Shown in pieces: positions 25,221 to 32,983 of a DNA stretch of 64,000 nt. Made by a program: the position numbers and the translations under genes. The notes beneath the pieces are model-generated. The model had not been told where the DNA came from. It saw nothing but the letters and a program-made list of their open reading frames with translations, and did no database searches. Each line of letters begins with the position of its first letter. Positions within the stretch are counted from its first letter, which is position 1. Origin of the DNA: Clostridia bacterium (lineage in GTDB: Bacteria > Bacillota > Clostridia > Christensenellales > Aristaeellaceae); NCBI GenBank assembly GCA_030530315.1, contig JAUMVG010000007.1:1-64000 (forward strand). The letters are read 5' to 3'.

Positions 25221-25712
25221 TTATGGCATGGTGATGCCGAAGCCCAGCTTGAACGCGTAGAACACGATCACGGACATCGCCACCGCGATAATAATGCCCA
25301 GCCACCACTGCTTGGTCGCCTTCAGATACAGGAAGTTGGCGATCAGGTAGATCGAGGTGGCGATGATGAAGTGCACGCGGCCCAGCAGCACATAGATGTA
25401 AACCACCATCATGGCCACCAGGATCACCACGCGGACGGTGGAATCGCTGGTGATGAACTGCTTCAGGAACGCCCCGTTGCAGACCTCCTTCAGCTCCTTC
25501 GCGCCGCCGAGCTTGAAGCCGATGAAGGCCAGCACCGCGCCGAGCACCACCAGCACCCCGCCGATGATCGTCGGGAAAAAGCCCGGCGCATCAAGGAAGG
25601 TGTTGTAGACCTTCATGTTCAGGGAATCAATGATGACATAAATGCCGAACAGAACCAGCAGTATGCCGCAGAAATAATCCTTCGCGGCATTTCTGTTCTT
25701 TTTCTCCTCCAT
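25221..25712 (-). CDS. tctB: Tripartite tricarboxylate transporter, small permease TctB
   Basis: The protein has 163 residues with four predicted membrane segments, as expected for TctB. The start at 25712 has AAGGAG eight bases upstream; a GTG nine bases earlier has no spacing for the ribosome binding site. It lies between the binding protein gene tctC and tctA. Confidence 0.88.
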   Translation of the reverse strand: MEEKKNRNAAKDYFCGILLVLFGIYVIIDSLNMKVYNTFLDAPGFFPTIIGGVLVVLGAVLAFIGFKLGGAKELKEVCNGAFLKQFITSDSTVRVVILVAMMVVYIYVLLGRVHFIIATSIYLIANFLYLKATKQWWLGIIIAVAMSVIVFYAFKLGFGITMP

Positions 25713-25797
25713 TTGGTTCACTCCTTTTGCGAAATCCGGGGCCAGCCCGACAAGACCCGATTCCTGAATGCGGCGGTTGGACCCGGAAATGTCTGGA

Positions 25798-25823
25798 GCG
25801 TCGCGGCGCGATGCCCGCGACGC
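25798..25823 (-). promoter_or_regulatory. Hairpin between tctC and tctB
   Basis: A nine-base stem GCGTCGCGG/CCGCGACGC without a T-run, 45 bases after the tctC stop. A hairpin in the same place after the other binding protein gene (32908-32942) suggests a role in keeping the binding protein mRNA more abundant than that of the permeases. Confidence 0.55.
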
Positions 25824-25867
25824 CCCAGGGAATCAAACCCAAACAGCGTTCAGGATGAGAGTGTCGA

Positions 25868-26914
25868 TTACTTGTAGGCCTCGCAGGTGGTCTTCAGGGT
25901 CTCCCAATCGTACTCTTCCAGAGTCGGGATGCCGTAATCGGCGGGATTGCCCTCGCCCAGGCCGGCGTTGAACAGAGTCCAGGAGTAGCCGGAGATGGAG
26001 TAGGACAGGAACTTGTCGGCTTCCTCACCGGTCAGGCCGATGATGTTGAAGCCCTTGGAGGCGGCGAATTCCTTCACGGCGTCGGTCTCGATGGCGGCGT
26101 TGAAGGCCTCGACCAGCTTGTCGACGATCTCCTGGGGAGTGTCGCGGGGGATCATGATGGGCCAGGTCTCGTTCAGGTTCGGGATGCCGTCGGTGCCCTC
26201 GACCTCAGTGGTGACGGAGGGGGTGGTCACGCCGATGCCGGTGAACTCGAAGGGATCCGCGCAGGTGACGAAGATCGGCACCAGCATATCGCCGTTCAGG
26301 TAGTCGATGACGGCGGACAGGGAGCCAGCGCCCACCATGACATCACCGGCGATGCAGCCGACGGCGGTGTCGGCGCAGGAGCCGAACAGGCTGTACTCGG
26401 GGGAAGCGACGCCCTTGGCGGCGCAGATGGCCTCGAACTGGGTGTGCGGGCCGTTGCCGTAAGCGCCCACGCCGAACTTGTTGCCGGCGGCCAGGTAGTC
26501 AAACAGCTCCTGGGTGTTGGTCACGCCAGCGTCCTTGTTGGCGAACACCACGGCCGGGCCGGAGTACGGATGGAAGGAGATCCAATCCTGCCAGCTGGAG
26601 GTGGAGTAGGCGTAGATCGGGTAAGAGGAGAATCCGCCAGTGCCAGTGGCGAACATGCTGGTGCCGTCGTGGGGCTGCTCCAGGACGTAGTCGCACGCCA
26701 CAGCGGAGTTCGCGCCTTCCATGTTGGAGCAGTTGATGGTCTCACCCAGGTAGTCGGCCATCGCGGCAACCACCGGGCGCACCGCGGTGTCGGTTCCGCC
26801 ACCGGCGCCATAGCCGATGTACACGGTGGGAGTGGCCGGGAACACAGCCGCCATGGCGGAGGTGCAGCCCAGTACCAGCATCAGGCAGAGTACCGTTGCG
26901 AGCAGTTTCTTCAT
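25868..26914 (-). CDS. tctC: Tripartite tricarboxylate transporter, substrate-binding protein TctC
   Basis: The protein has 348 residues. The N-terminus MKKLLATVLCLMLVLGCTSAMA is a secretion signal; VLGC could serve as a lipobox, otherwise cleavage follows AMA. The mature part has the Bug/TctC layout, with VYIGYGAGGGTDTAVRPVV near the start and the ASKGFNIIGLTGEEADKFL end. It binds the carboxylate outside the membrane for TctAB. The start at 26914 has AAGGAGG upstream. It follows the transaldolase gene by 85 bases with a half repeat in the gap. Confidence 0.92.
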   Translation of the reverse strand: MKKLLATVLCLMLVLGCTSAMAAVFPATPTVYIGYGAGGGTDTAVRPVVAAMADYLGETINCSNMEGANSAVACDYVLEQPHDGTSMFATGTGGFSSYPIYAYSTSSWQDWISFHPYSGPAVVFANKDAGVTNTQELFDYLAAGNKFGVGAYGNGPHTQFEAICAAKGVASPEYSLFGSCADTAVGCIAGDVMVGAGSLSAVIDYLNGDMLVPIFVTCADPFEFTGIGVTTPSVTTEVEGTDGIPNLNETWPIMIPRDTPQEIVDKLVEAFNAAIETDAVKEFAASKGFNIIGLTGEEADKFLSYSISGYSWTLFNAGLGEGNPADYGIPTLEEYDWETLKTTCEAYK

Positions 26915-26980
26915 TGTGGTATCCTCCTTATTTTCAAGCGCCGCAGCGCTTGTATTCCGTTGATGGGGAATCGGGCTTCC

Positions 26981-27001
26981 CTTAATTCTCAATTCCCAAT
27001 T
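26981..27001. repeat. Half copy of the AATTGAGAATT-type repeat
   Basis: CTTAATTCTCAATTCCCAATT matches the right arm of the inverted repeat at 22753-22841 and abuts the stop codon of the transaldolase gene. Confidence 0.6.
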
Positions 27002-28031
27002 ACAGCTTGATGCCCTTCAGCACGTTCCAGCCCATCTGCACGAACTGATCCAGCGTGCGGTTGCAGGAGCCGAAGGTGATGAACTCGTTCACGCTCATGC
27101 CGTCGGGCTCATAGGCCTTCACAAACTCCGGCATCTCGTTCAGCCGCGCGATGACAGCGGGATCCACGGGATTGTCGATCTTCTCGACGAACTCGGTGTT
27201 GTCCTGGAGCTTGGCGGCGATGCCGGGGGCGATGGACATGACCATGTCCGCGCCTGCCAGGTCGCTGATGTGATAGCCGCCGCGGCAGCCCGCGGGCATC
27301 AGCACGCAGTCGTAGTCCTTCTCCTTGAAGATGCCGTAGGCTCGCTTGATGGCCGCGGTACCGGCGCAGATGACGTCGGACTCGGTGGCGCTGACGCGGG
27401 TGTCGTTCATGACGTCGCGCAGGTAGTCGTCCAGGCGGCCCACCATCAATACGGCGATGCCGATGCCGGGCTTGATGCCTTTGGCGATGGCCTTTTCACG
27501 GCCGCGCTGGTAGGCCTCGGCCATGGCCAGCACCTGGGGCACGGTGAAGCTGACGGTGGCGGCGGTGTTCAGGCCCTCCGCCGCGCAGGCTTCGATGGCC
27601 TCGAGTCCGCCGCGGGTAGCCGGGAACTTGATGACGATATTTTCCGCCATGGAGGCGTAGTGCTTTGCGGTGGCGATCATGCCCTCGGTGTCGCCGGGGC
27701 GGCAGGGGTTGGTCTGCGCGCAGACATAGCCGGCGTAGGGCGCGGTGCCGTAGAGCTTGCCCAGCTTGTTCTTGGCCAGCCAGCCCGTCACCTGAGCGAT
27801 CCACTCCTCCGCGCGGGCGTCGCCCTGCACGTCGTCCGGCACTCCGGGCAGCACGCTGCGCCAGAAATCCGGCTGGGCCTTCAGCGTCGCGCCGATCAAA
27901 AAGGGATTGGTGGTCATGCCGACGGCGCCGTTCGCCATCGCGGCGTCCAGCTCCTCAACGATCGCGCTGTCGTGCCAATAGACGGAGGGTGTCTTGGACG
28001 AGAGCCACTGCAAATATTTGTTTTCAGCCAT
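27000..28031 (-). CDS. Transaldolase family protein
   Basis: The protein has 343 residues. The fold is recognised from MTTNPFLI near the N-terminus (usual transaldolase TSNPTI position) and the IVIKFPATRGGLEAIEACAAEGLNTAATVSFTV stretch with the Schiff-base lysine in KFPAT. It is longer than the fructose-6-phosphate-aldolase type and diverges from TalA/TalB. It is the first gene of the operon behind the palindromic operator. The start at 28031 was chosen because AAAGGG stands nine bases upstream; the earlier ATG has no spacing. It may act in the pentose phosphate pathway or on a special keto sugar. Confidence 0.88.
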   Translation of the reverse strand: MAENKYLQWLSSKTPSVYWHDSAIVEELDAAMANGAVGMTTNPFLIGATLKAQPDFWRSVLPGVPDDVQGDARAEEWIAQVTGWLAKNKLGKLYGTAPYAGYVCAQTNPCRPGDTEGMIATAKHYASMAENIVIKFPATRGGLEAIEACAAEGLNTAATVSFTVPQVLAMAEAYQRGREKAIAKGIKPGIGIAVLMVGRLDDYLRDVMNDTRVSATESDVICAGTAAIKRAYGIFKEKDYDCVLMPAGCRGGYHISDLAGADMVMSIAPGIAAKLQDNTEFVEKIDNPVDPAVIARLNEMPEFVKAYEPDGMSVNEFITFGSCNRTLDQFVQMGWNVLKGIKL

Positions 28032-28091
28032 GGTGACCATCCCTTTCGAAAGATTTTATAATTGTTTTCTCAGCCCCGATATTTTCGTAAA

Positions 28092-28105
28092 ACCGGTATA
28101 CCGGT
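28092..28105. promoter_or_regulatory. Perfect 14-bp palindromic operator, probable GntR site
   Basis: ACCGGTATACCGGT lies about 18 bases downstream of the minus-strand -10 box, hence just after the transcription start of the operon. GntR/FCD regulators often bind GGTATACC-type palindromes. The regulator gene diverges from this point, so the site is very likely its target. Confidence 0.7.
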
Positions 28106-28122
28106 GTGCTGAATTTATATTT

Positions 28123-28151
28123 AGTATAGTACATCCCCGGTAGATTGTCAA
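28123..28151 (-). promoter_or_regulatory. Promoter of the transaldolase-Tct-transketolase operon
   Basis: TTGACA (28151-28146), a 17-bp spacer and TATACT (28128-28123) on the minus strand. The leader of about 90 bases contains the palindrome at 28092-28105. Confidence 0.8.
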
Positions 28152-28286
28152 GTGTGCGGCCCTATTCGGTAAATTATTTAACGATCTAACCAGTTCATTT
28201 CGCCTTCTATTTATGCATTTGGCTGCAAATGTTGCCTCGAAAGGGTTTATTTTTCATATTTTGTCCTCATTTTTGCTCTCGCGCCC

Positions 28287-28315
28287 TTGAAGCCATCCTC
28301 AATTGATGCTATAAT
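28287..28315 (+). promoter_or_regulatory. Promoter of the GntR regulator gene
   Basis: TTGAAG (28287-28292), a 17-bp spacer and TATAAT (28310-28315), with TGC directly before the -10 box. The start codon is 28 bases downstream. Confidence 0.75.
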
Positions 28316-28343
28316 AGCTGACATAACCGAGCAGAGGTGTCCT

Positions 28344-29033
28344 ATGTCCGAATACAAAACCCTGAATACCATCGCCTACGATCATATCCGACGCATGATC
28401 TACGACGGCGAGCTGGCATTCAACAGGATCTACAGCGAAACCAAGCTGGCGGCCCAGCTGTCCATCTCGCGCACGCCAATCCGGGACGCGCTGAACCGGC
28501 TGGCGCAGGAGCGCTACATCGACATCCTACCCAACCGGGGCTTTATGCTGCACTCCCCCACCCAGGCGGACATCATCGAAGCCTACCACGTGCGCATGAT
28601 GATCGAGGGCTACTGCGCGGAGATCATCGCCCGCCACTACCCGGACGCCAAGTCCAGGGCCGTGATTGACCGCATGGAGGACGCGCAGCTGCAGCAGCAG
28701 CGCCTGCTCGAGGACGACAGCGCCTACAGCATCAGCCAGTTCTGGCTGGACGACCTCTGCTTCCACAAGGCGCTGCTGGAGTACATGAACATCTCCTCGC
28801 TTTTCGTCCAGTACGAGAGCTTCATGCACATCTTCATGCCCCACCACCTGATCGAGGATTCCGACGCCCACAAGCGGCAGCCCCGGGCCCTGGACCGCCA
28901 CCGCAGCACGCTGGTGGAGCACGCCGAGATCACCGAGGCCCTGAAGAGCCGCGACGTCAACCGGGTGCGCGCCGCCATTCGGGCCCACCTGGATTCCAGC
29001 CTCCGGGCGCTGTACGTGCCCGTGGAGGAATGA
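28344..29033 (+). CDS. GntR-family transcriptional regulator, FCD ligand domain
   Basis: The protein has 229 residues. Residues 1-70 are a winged helix with the SETKLAAQLSISRTPIRDALNRLAQERYI motif. The rest is an all-helical FCD domain; DDLCFHKALLE, EHAEI and IRAHLDSS supply the usual metal-binding Asp and His residues. FadR-type members sense carboxylic or sugar acids. It diverges from the catabolic operon and the palindrome lies in the shared region, so it probably represses that operon until the substrate appears. The start at 28344 has AGAGGTGT upstream and follows the promoter closely. Confidence 0.92.
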   Translation: MSEYKTLNTIAYDHIRRMIYDGELAFNRIYSETKLAAQLSISRTPIRDALNRLAQERYIDILPNRGFMLHSPTQADIIEAYHVRMMIEGYCAEIIARHYPDAKSRAVIDRMEDAQLQQQRLLEDDSAYSISQFWLDDLCFHKALLEYMNISSLFVQYESFMHIFMPHHLIEDSDAHKRQPRALDRHRSTLVEHAEITEALKSRDVNRVRAAIRAHLDSSLRALYVPVEE

Positions 29034-29047
29034 CACCGGGAGGAGTT

Positions 29048-29581
29048 ATGGCCAAGCAAATCACCGTTCACGTGCGCCTGGACGCGAAGTCCTTCCGCCG
29101 CTACTGCGCCTTTGACACCTTCCGCCGCCAGCGCCGCTGGTACGCGCCGGTGCTGATCGCCATGGTGCTCATCACGGTGTCGCTGTCCGGGCTGCTGGGC
29201 GTGGTGCCCCTGTCCGAGTCCGCCTCCGGCGTGCTGATGGGCCTGGGCATCGCGGTACCGCTGGTGGTGTTCGGGCTGTACTTCATCCAGATCGAGGCCC
29301 AGGTCGCCAGCCAGGGACTCAAGAGCGCCCCGGCAGTCTACTCGCTGACGCTGAACGCCGAGGGCGTCAAGGTCACCAACGACCAGAAGAAGGAGGCCCC
29401 CGTGGAGCTGGACTGGACCCAGCTCTGGGGCGCGTTCCGCCGCCCGGACGCCGTCTATCTGTATGTAAACCCCCAGCGGGCCTTCATCCTTCCCGACGGC
29501 CAGGCCAGCGCCTCCCCCGACGAGCTGTGGCGCTTCCTGCAAAAGCACCTGGGCCCGGAGAAGTGCGTCGCCCGACAGTAA
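29048..29581 (+). CDS. YcxB-like membrane protein
   Basis: The protein has 177 residues. Two hydrophobic segments (about 36-55 and 62-85) are followed by a small C-terminal domain whose LTLNAEGVKV, WTQLWGAF and AFILPDGQ pattern matches the YcxB-like family of unknown function. The start at 29048 follows GGGAGGAG; it lies 14 bases after the regulator stop, so the genes are co-transcribed. Nothing ties it directly to sugar use. Confidence 0.8.
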   Translation: MAKQITVHVRLDAKSFRRYCAFDTFRRQRRWYAPVLIAMVLITVSLSGLLGVVPLSESASGVLMGLGIAVPLVVFGLYFIQIEAQVASQGLKSAPAVYSLTLNAEGVKVTNDQKKEAPVELDWTQLWGAFRRPDAVYLYVNPQRAFILPDGQASASPDELWRFLQKHLGPEKCVARQ

Positions 29582-29604
29582 TCCAATCTGACAGGAGGCA
29601 ACCC

Positions 29605-30876
29605 ATGCTGACCATAAACGAACACAAGCGCGGCTTTCTGAGGGACGGAAAGCCCTTTTTCTGGCTCGGCGACACCGCCTGGCTGCTGTTCAAGAACCTC
29701 AACGACGCGGAGATCGAGACCTACCTGCGCAACCGGGCCATGAAGGGCTACACGGTGATCCAGGCGACATTGGTCCACGAGAGGAGCTACGCCTCGCCCG
29801 ACGGCGCGCAGGCGCTGATCGGCGACGACTTCGGCAGGCCGGACGCCGCCTCGGAATACTGGAACCACGTGGAGCGGGCCGTGAGGATCGCCGAAGGGCT
29901 GGGACTCGTCATGGCCCTGCTGCCCGCCTGGGGGGGCTTTGCGAAGGACGACAGCCTGAACCCGGACAACGCACCGGTGTACGCCAAATTCCTGTCGGAC
30001 CGGTTCGGAAACTATGAGAACGTGTTGTGGATCCTGGGCGGCGACGTGCGGGGCAGCGACGCGCCGGAGACCTTCGCCGCGCTGGGTCGTGCGCTGCGCA
30101 GGCACGCCCCTGACCAGCTGATCGGCTTCCACCCCTTCGGGCGGTGCTCCTCCACCCAGTGGTTCGCCGGGGCGGACTGGCTGGACTTCCACATGTTCCA
30201 GTCCGGCCACCGGGACCGCACCCAGCGCACGCTGGGCGCCTGGGATGACAACGGCGTCAGCGACGAGGAGTGGATGGCCGAGGAGAGCTATCGCTACGTG
30301 TTCCGGGACTACGAGCGGGACGACAAGCCCACCCTGGACGGCGAGCCCTCCTACGAGGAGATCCCCCACGGGCTGCACGATCCCAGCAAGCCCTACTGGA
30401 CCGACCGGGAGGTGCGCCGCTATGCCTGGTGGTGCCTGCTGGCCGGCGGCGCGGGCTTCACTTACGGCCACAACGCCATCATGCAGTTCTGGGACGGCGT
30501 GTCCGAGGGCAGCTTCGGCGTGCGGCAGCGCTGGGACGTGGCGCTGCACTCCCCCGGCTCCTTTGAGATGCGGCATTTGCGAGCCCTGATGGAACAGGTG
30601 GAATGGCAGGAGGGCCGAAACGCCCAGGAGCTGCTCGCGGACGACTCCGGGACCGAGGACGACCGGAACCTCTGCTTCCTGACCCCCAGGGCGGCGGTGA
30701 TCTATACCTTCACCGGCAAGCCCTTCGGCGTCAGGCTGGACGCGCTGCCCTTCAGGCCGAGAGCCTTCTGGTATCATCCCAAGCTCGGCGGGTTCAGTCC
30801 GTTCCTGCTGCCGGAGGACGGCATGTTCACCCCGCCCAGCCGGGAGGACTGGGTGCTGGTGCTGGAGGATACCTGA
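29605..30876 (+). CDS. GH140-like glycosidase (DUF4038), apiosidase type
   Basis: The protein has 423 residues. A TIM-barrel DUF4038 domain is followed by the beta domain often called putative collagen-binding. WLGDTAWLLF marks the N-terminus. D147 in LGGDVRG and E247 in LDGEPSYE occupy the positions of the two catalytic acids of GH140. The characterised GH140 enzyme of Bacteroides releases apiose from rhamnogalacturonan II. No signal peptide is seen. It is the third gene of the gntR operon next to the transketolase/transaldolase locus, which raises the idea of apiose use. AGGAGG at 29593-29598 fixes the start. Confidence 0.85.
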   Translation: MLTINEHKRGFLRDGKPFFWLGDTAWLLFKNLNDAEIETYLRNRAMKGYTVIQATLVHERSYASPDGAQALIGDDFGRPDAASEYWNHVERAVRIAEGLGLVMALLPAWGGFAKDDSLNPDNAPVYAKFLSDRFGNYENVLWILGGDVRGSDAPETFAALGRALRRHAPDQLIGFHPFGRCSSTQWFAGADWLDFHMFQSGHRDRTQRTLGAWDDNGVSDEEWMAEESYRYVFRDYERDDKPTLDGEPSYEEIPHGLHDPSKPYWTDREVRRYAWWCLLAGGAGFTYGHNAIMQFWDGVSEGSFGVRQRWDVALHSPGSFEMRHLRALMEQVEWQEGRNAQELLADDSGTEDDRNLCFLTPRAAVIYTFTGKPFGVRLDALPFRPRAFWYHPKLGGFSPFLLPEDGMFTPPSREDWVLVLEDT

Positions 30877-30892
30877 GTTGTAGAGGGAACAG

Positions 30893-30950
30893 GGACGTCG
30901 AGCGCCTGGAAAACAGCCCGGTGAATCAGGGAACAGGGAAAACAGGAATT
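30893..30950. repeat. GGGAACAGGGA-type repeats
   Basis: Two copies of (A)GGGAACAGGGA about 35 bases apart. Related TTCCCTGTTCCCTGTTCCC runs occur at 53097-53117. They are non-coding and lie after the GH140-like gene. Confidence 0.5.
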
Positions 30951-30980
30951 GCCGCTGCCGCGACCATTTGTTGACAAACA

Positions 30981-31017
30981 CATCCGCCTGCCCCATGATC
31001 TGCGGGGCAGGCGGATG
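30981..31017. repeat. Long hairpin with ATGATCTGC loop
   Basis: A 14-bp perfect stem CATCCGCCTGCCCC/GGGGCAGGCGGATG around the loop ATGATCTGC. The loop resembles those of the hairpins at 35487-35523 (TGAATCTAC) and 35571-35599 (ATAATCTAC), so it is probably a solitary member of that family. Confidence 0.6.
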
Positions 31018-31050
31018 GTGTCGATGCAAGGACATTATAGAAATGAAAGG

Positions 31051-31100
31051 CCCGACCTGGAGCGCTTGAATCAGTGGCGCGACAGGTCGGGTTTGTTTTC
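31051..31100. terminator. Bidirectional terminator between GH140-like and ABC genes
   Basis: CCCGACCT pairs with AGGTCGGG, with a smaller GCGC/GCGC stem inside. It is followed by TTTGTTTTC on the plus strand and by CCTTTCATTT on the minus strand. It ends the regulator operon from the left and the ABC operon from the right. Confidence 0.65.
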
Positions 31101-31131
31101 GCGGCAGCAATTGCCTCCAGGCGCCGTCTGG

Positions 31132-31971
31132 TCAGCCTTTCACTGCGCCGGCGGTGACGCCATCCATCAGATACCGGTTGAAGAACAGGAACAGCAGGAA
31201 CACCGGGATCAGCGACAGCGAGGACATGGCGAACATCGGGCCGAAATTGGTGCCCTGGGCGTCCGCGAAGCCCTTGATGGCCAAGGAGACCGTATACAGG
31301 GCGGGCTTGGACAGGTAGAGCAGCGGGCCCATGTAGTCATCCCAGATCCAGTAGAAGGAGATGACGATGGTGGTGATGATGCTCGGCCCCAGCAGAGGCA
31401 GTATGATCCGGGTGAAGATGGAGTACTTGTTGCAGCCGTCAATCATGGCCGCCTCGTCCAGCTCCTTGGGCAGGCCGCGAATGAACTGCATCATCATGTA
31501 GATGAAGAAGGGCCAGCCCAGATACTTGGGCAGGATCAGCGGCACAAAGGTGCCCACCAGGCCCAGGCGGTTCCAGATGATGTACTGGGGGATCATCAGC
31601 ACCTGGCCCGGCAGCAGCATGGTCATGATCATGGCGGTGAACCAGAACTTGCGTCCCTTGAAGTTCACGCGGGCCAGCGCGTAGGCCACCATGGCCGAGG
31701 AAATCACCGTGCCCAGCGTGCCCAGGCAGGAGACGATGATGGAATTCCTGAAATAGGTGGCGAAAGTCAGGCTGCCGCTGCCCTGCCAGCCGTTGGGGTA
31801 GTTTTCAAACACCCACACGCTGGGCAGGAAGGGGGCCTTGTTGCCGAGGATCTCGCTCTTCATCTTGAAGGACGAGAGGATCATCCACAGCACCGGATAG
31901 ATCATCAGAAGCCCGAAGGCGACGACGAACACGTGGTAGACCACATTGAGGATTGCTCTCTTTCTCTGCAC
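31132..31971 (-). CDS. Sugar ABC transporter permease, MalG type (CUT1)
   Basis: The protein has 279 residues with about six membrane segments. The cytoplasmic EAA loop is ELDEAAMIDGCNKYSIFTRIILPLLGP. It is the second permease of a CUT1 importer and follows the MalF-type gene by 11 bases. No ATPase gene is present, so a shared MsiK-like ATPase elsewhere is likely. The transported oligosaccharide is unknown. Confidence 0.93.
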   Translation of the reverse strand: MQRKRAILNVVYHVFVVAFGLLMIYPVLWMILSSFKMKSEILGNKAPFLPSVWVFENYPNGWQGSGSLTFATYFRNSIIVSCLGTLGTVISSAMVAYALARVNFKGRKFWFTAMIMTMLLPGQVLMIPQYIIWNRLGLVGTFVPLILPKYLGWPFFIYMMMQFIRGLPKELDEAAMIDGCNKYSIFTRIILPLLGPSIITTIVISFYWIWDDYMGPLLYLSKPALYTVSLAIKGFADAQGTNFGPMFAMSSLSLIPVFLLFLFFNRYLMDGVTAGAVKG

Positions 31972-31982
31972 GCGTCGTCACC

Positions 31983-32885
31983 TCAGCTTTCGTAGAACGT
32001 CCAGTGGGACGAGGTCTTGAAGATGATGCCCGTGATGGCCGCCATGATCAGCAGCATCACCCAGCTCTGGGCGCAGGCGTAGCCCATGTGCTGGAAGGCA
32101 AAGCCCTCCTTGAAGATGTTCAGGGCGATGTAGTTGGTGGCGTAGTTGGGGCCGCCGTCGGTGATGATCTGTGCCTGGGTGAAGGTCATGAAGCCGGAGA
32201 TCAGCTGCATGATCAGGTTGAACAGTATGATCGGCGAGAGGATGGGCAGCGTGATGGAGAAGAACCGCTTCACCGCGCCCGCGCCGTCGATCTCCGCCGC
32301 CTCGTAGTATTCCTTGGAAATCTGCTTGAGGCCGGAGGCGAAGATCAGCATCGAAGATCCGAACTGCCAGGCGTTGCACAGCACCAGCGGCACGAAGGCC
32401 CAGGTGGTGGAGCCGAAGAAGTTGAAACCCGTGGCGCCCAGCGACTTGATCAGGCTGACCACGGGGCCGCGGCTGCCGAAGAGCTGCTTCCACACCAGGG
32501 CCACCGCCACGGAGCCGCCGATCAGCGACGGGATATAATACACCGCGCGGTAAAAGCCCTGCATGCGGGTGGGCTTGGTGAGCAGCATGGCCACGAACAG
32601 CGCAAAGACCAGCTTCAGCGGCACGCCGATGATCACATACTGTATCGTCACCAGCAGCGAGTGGCCGAAGGTAGAATCCCGCAGCAGGTTGGCGAAATTC
32701 TGCACCCCGATCCACTCCGGCACGGCGGCGATCTTGTAGTTGCAGAAGGAATAATACAGGGACAGCGCCATGGGGATCAGCGTCAGGCAGAGGAAGCTGA
32801 TGATGAACGGCGCGGCGAAGATATAGCCGACGACGTTGTCCTTGTACAGAAAGCCGGTCTTGCCCGACCGCTTTTCGGCTTGCAT
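31983..32885 (-). CDS. Sugar ABC transporter permease, MalF type (CUT1)
   Basis: The protein has 300 residues with about six membrane segments and the EAA loop YYEAAEIDGAGAVKRFFSITLPILSP. It forms the channel with the next gene product. A strong hairpin separates it from the binding protein gene upstream. Confidence 0.93.
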   Translation of the reverse strand: MQAEKRSGKTGFLYKDNVVGYIFAAPFIISFLCLTLIPMALSLYYSFCNYKIAAVPEWIGVQNFANLLRDSTFGHSLLVTIQYVIIGVPLKLVFALFVAMLLTKPTRMQGFYRAVYYIPSLIGGSVAVALVWKQLFGSRGPVVSLIKSLGATGFNFFGSTTWAFVPLVLCNAWQFGSSMLIFASGLKQISKEYYEAAEIDGAGAVKRFFSITLPILSPIILFNLIMQLISGFMTFTQAQIITDGGPNYATNYIALNIFKEGFAFQHMGYACAQSWVMLLIMAAITGIIFKTSSHWTFYES

Positions 32886-32907
32886 CGCATACCCTCCCTT
32901 TAATATA

Positions 32908-32942
32908 CCGGGCGCCCTGAAACGACGTTTCAGGGCGCCCGG
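32908..32942 (-). promoter_or_regulatory. Strong hairpin between binding protein and permease genes
   Basis: A 16-bp perfect stem, CCGGGCGCCCTGAAAC with its complement around a GAC loop. There is no T-run on the minus strand. Such hairpins after binding protein genes limit permease mRNA and protect the upstream message. Confidence 0.75.
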
Positions 32943-32983
32943 CGGTCGTTTATTCAGGAAGCTTCAAGCGCGGTTTACGAAGA

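Noticed and set aside
9981..28031. A sulfoquinovose pathway (GH31 as sulfoquinovosidase with transaldolase and transketolase).
   Set aside because: The GH31 gene is 16 kb from the transaldolase under separate control, and no isomerase, sulfolactaldehyde enzyme or sulfonate exporter is recognisable. It remains a weak alternative.
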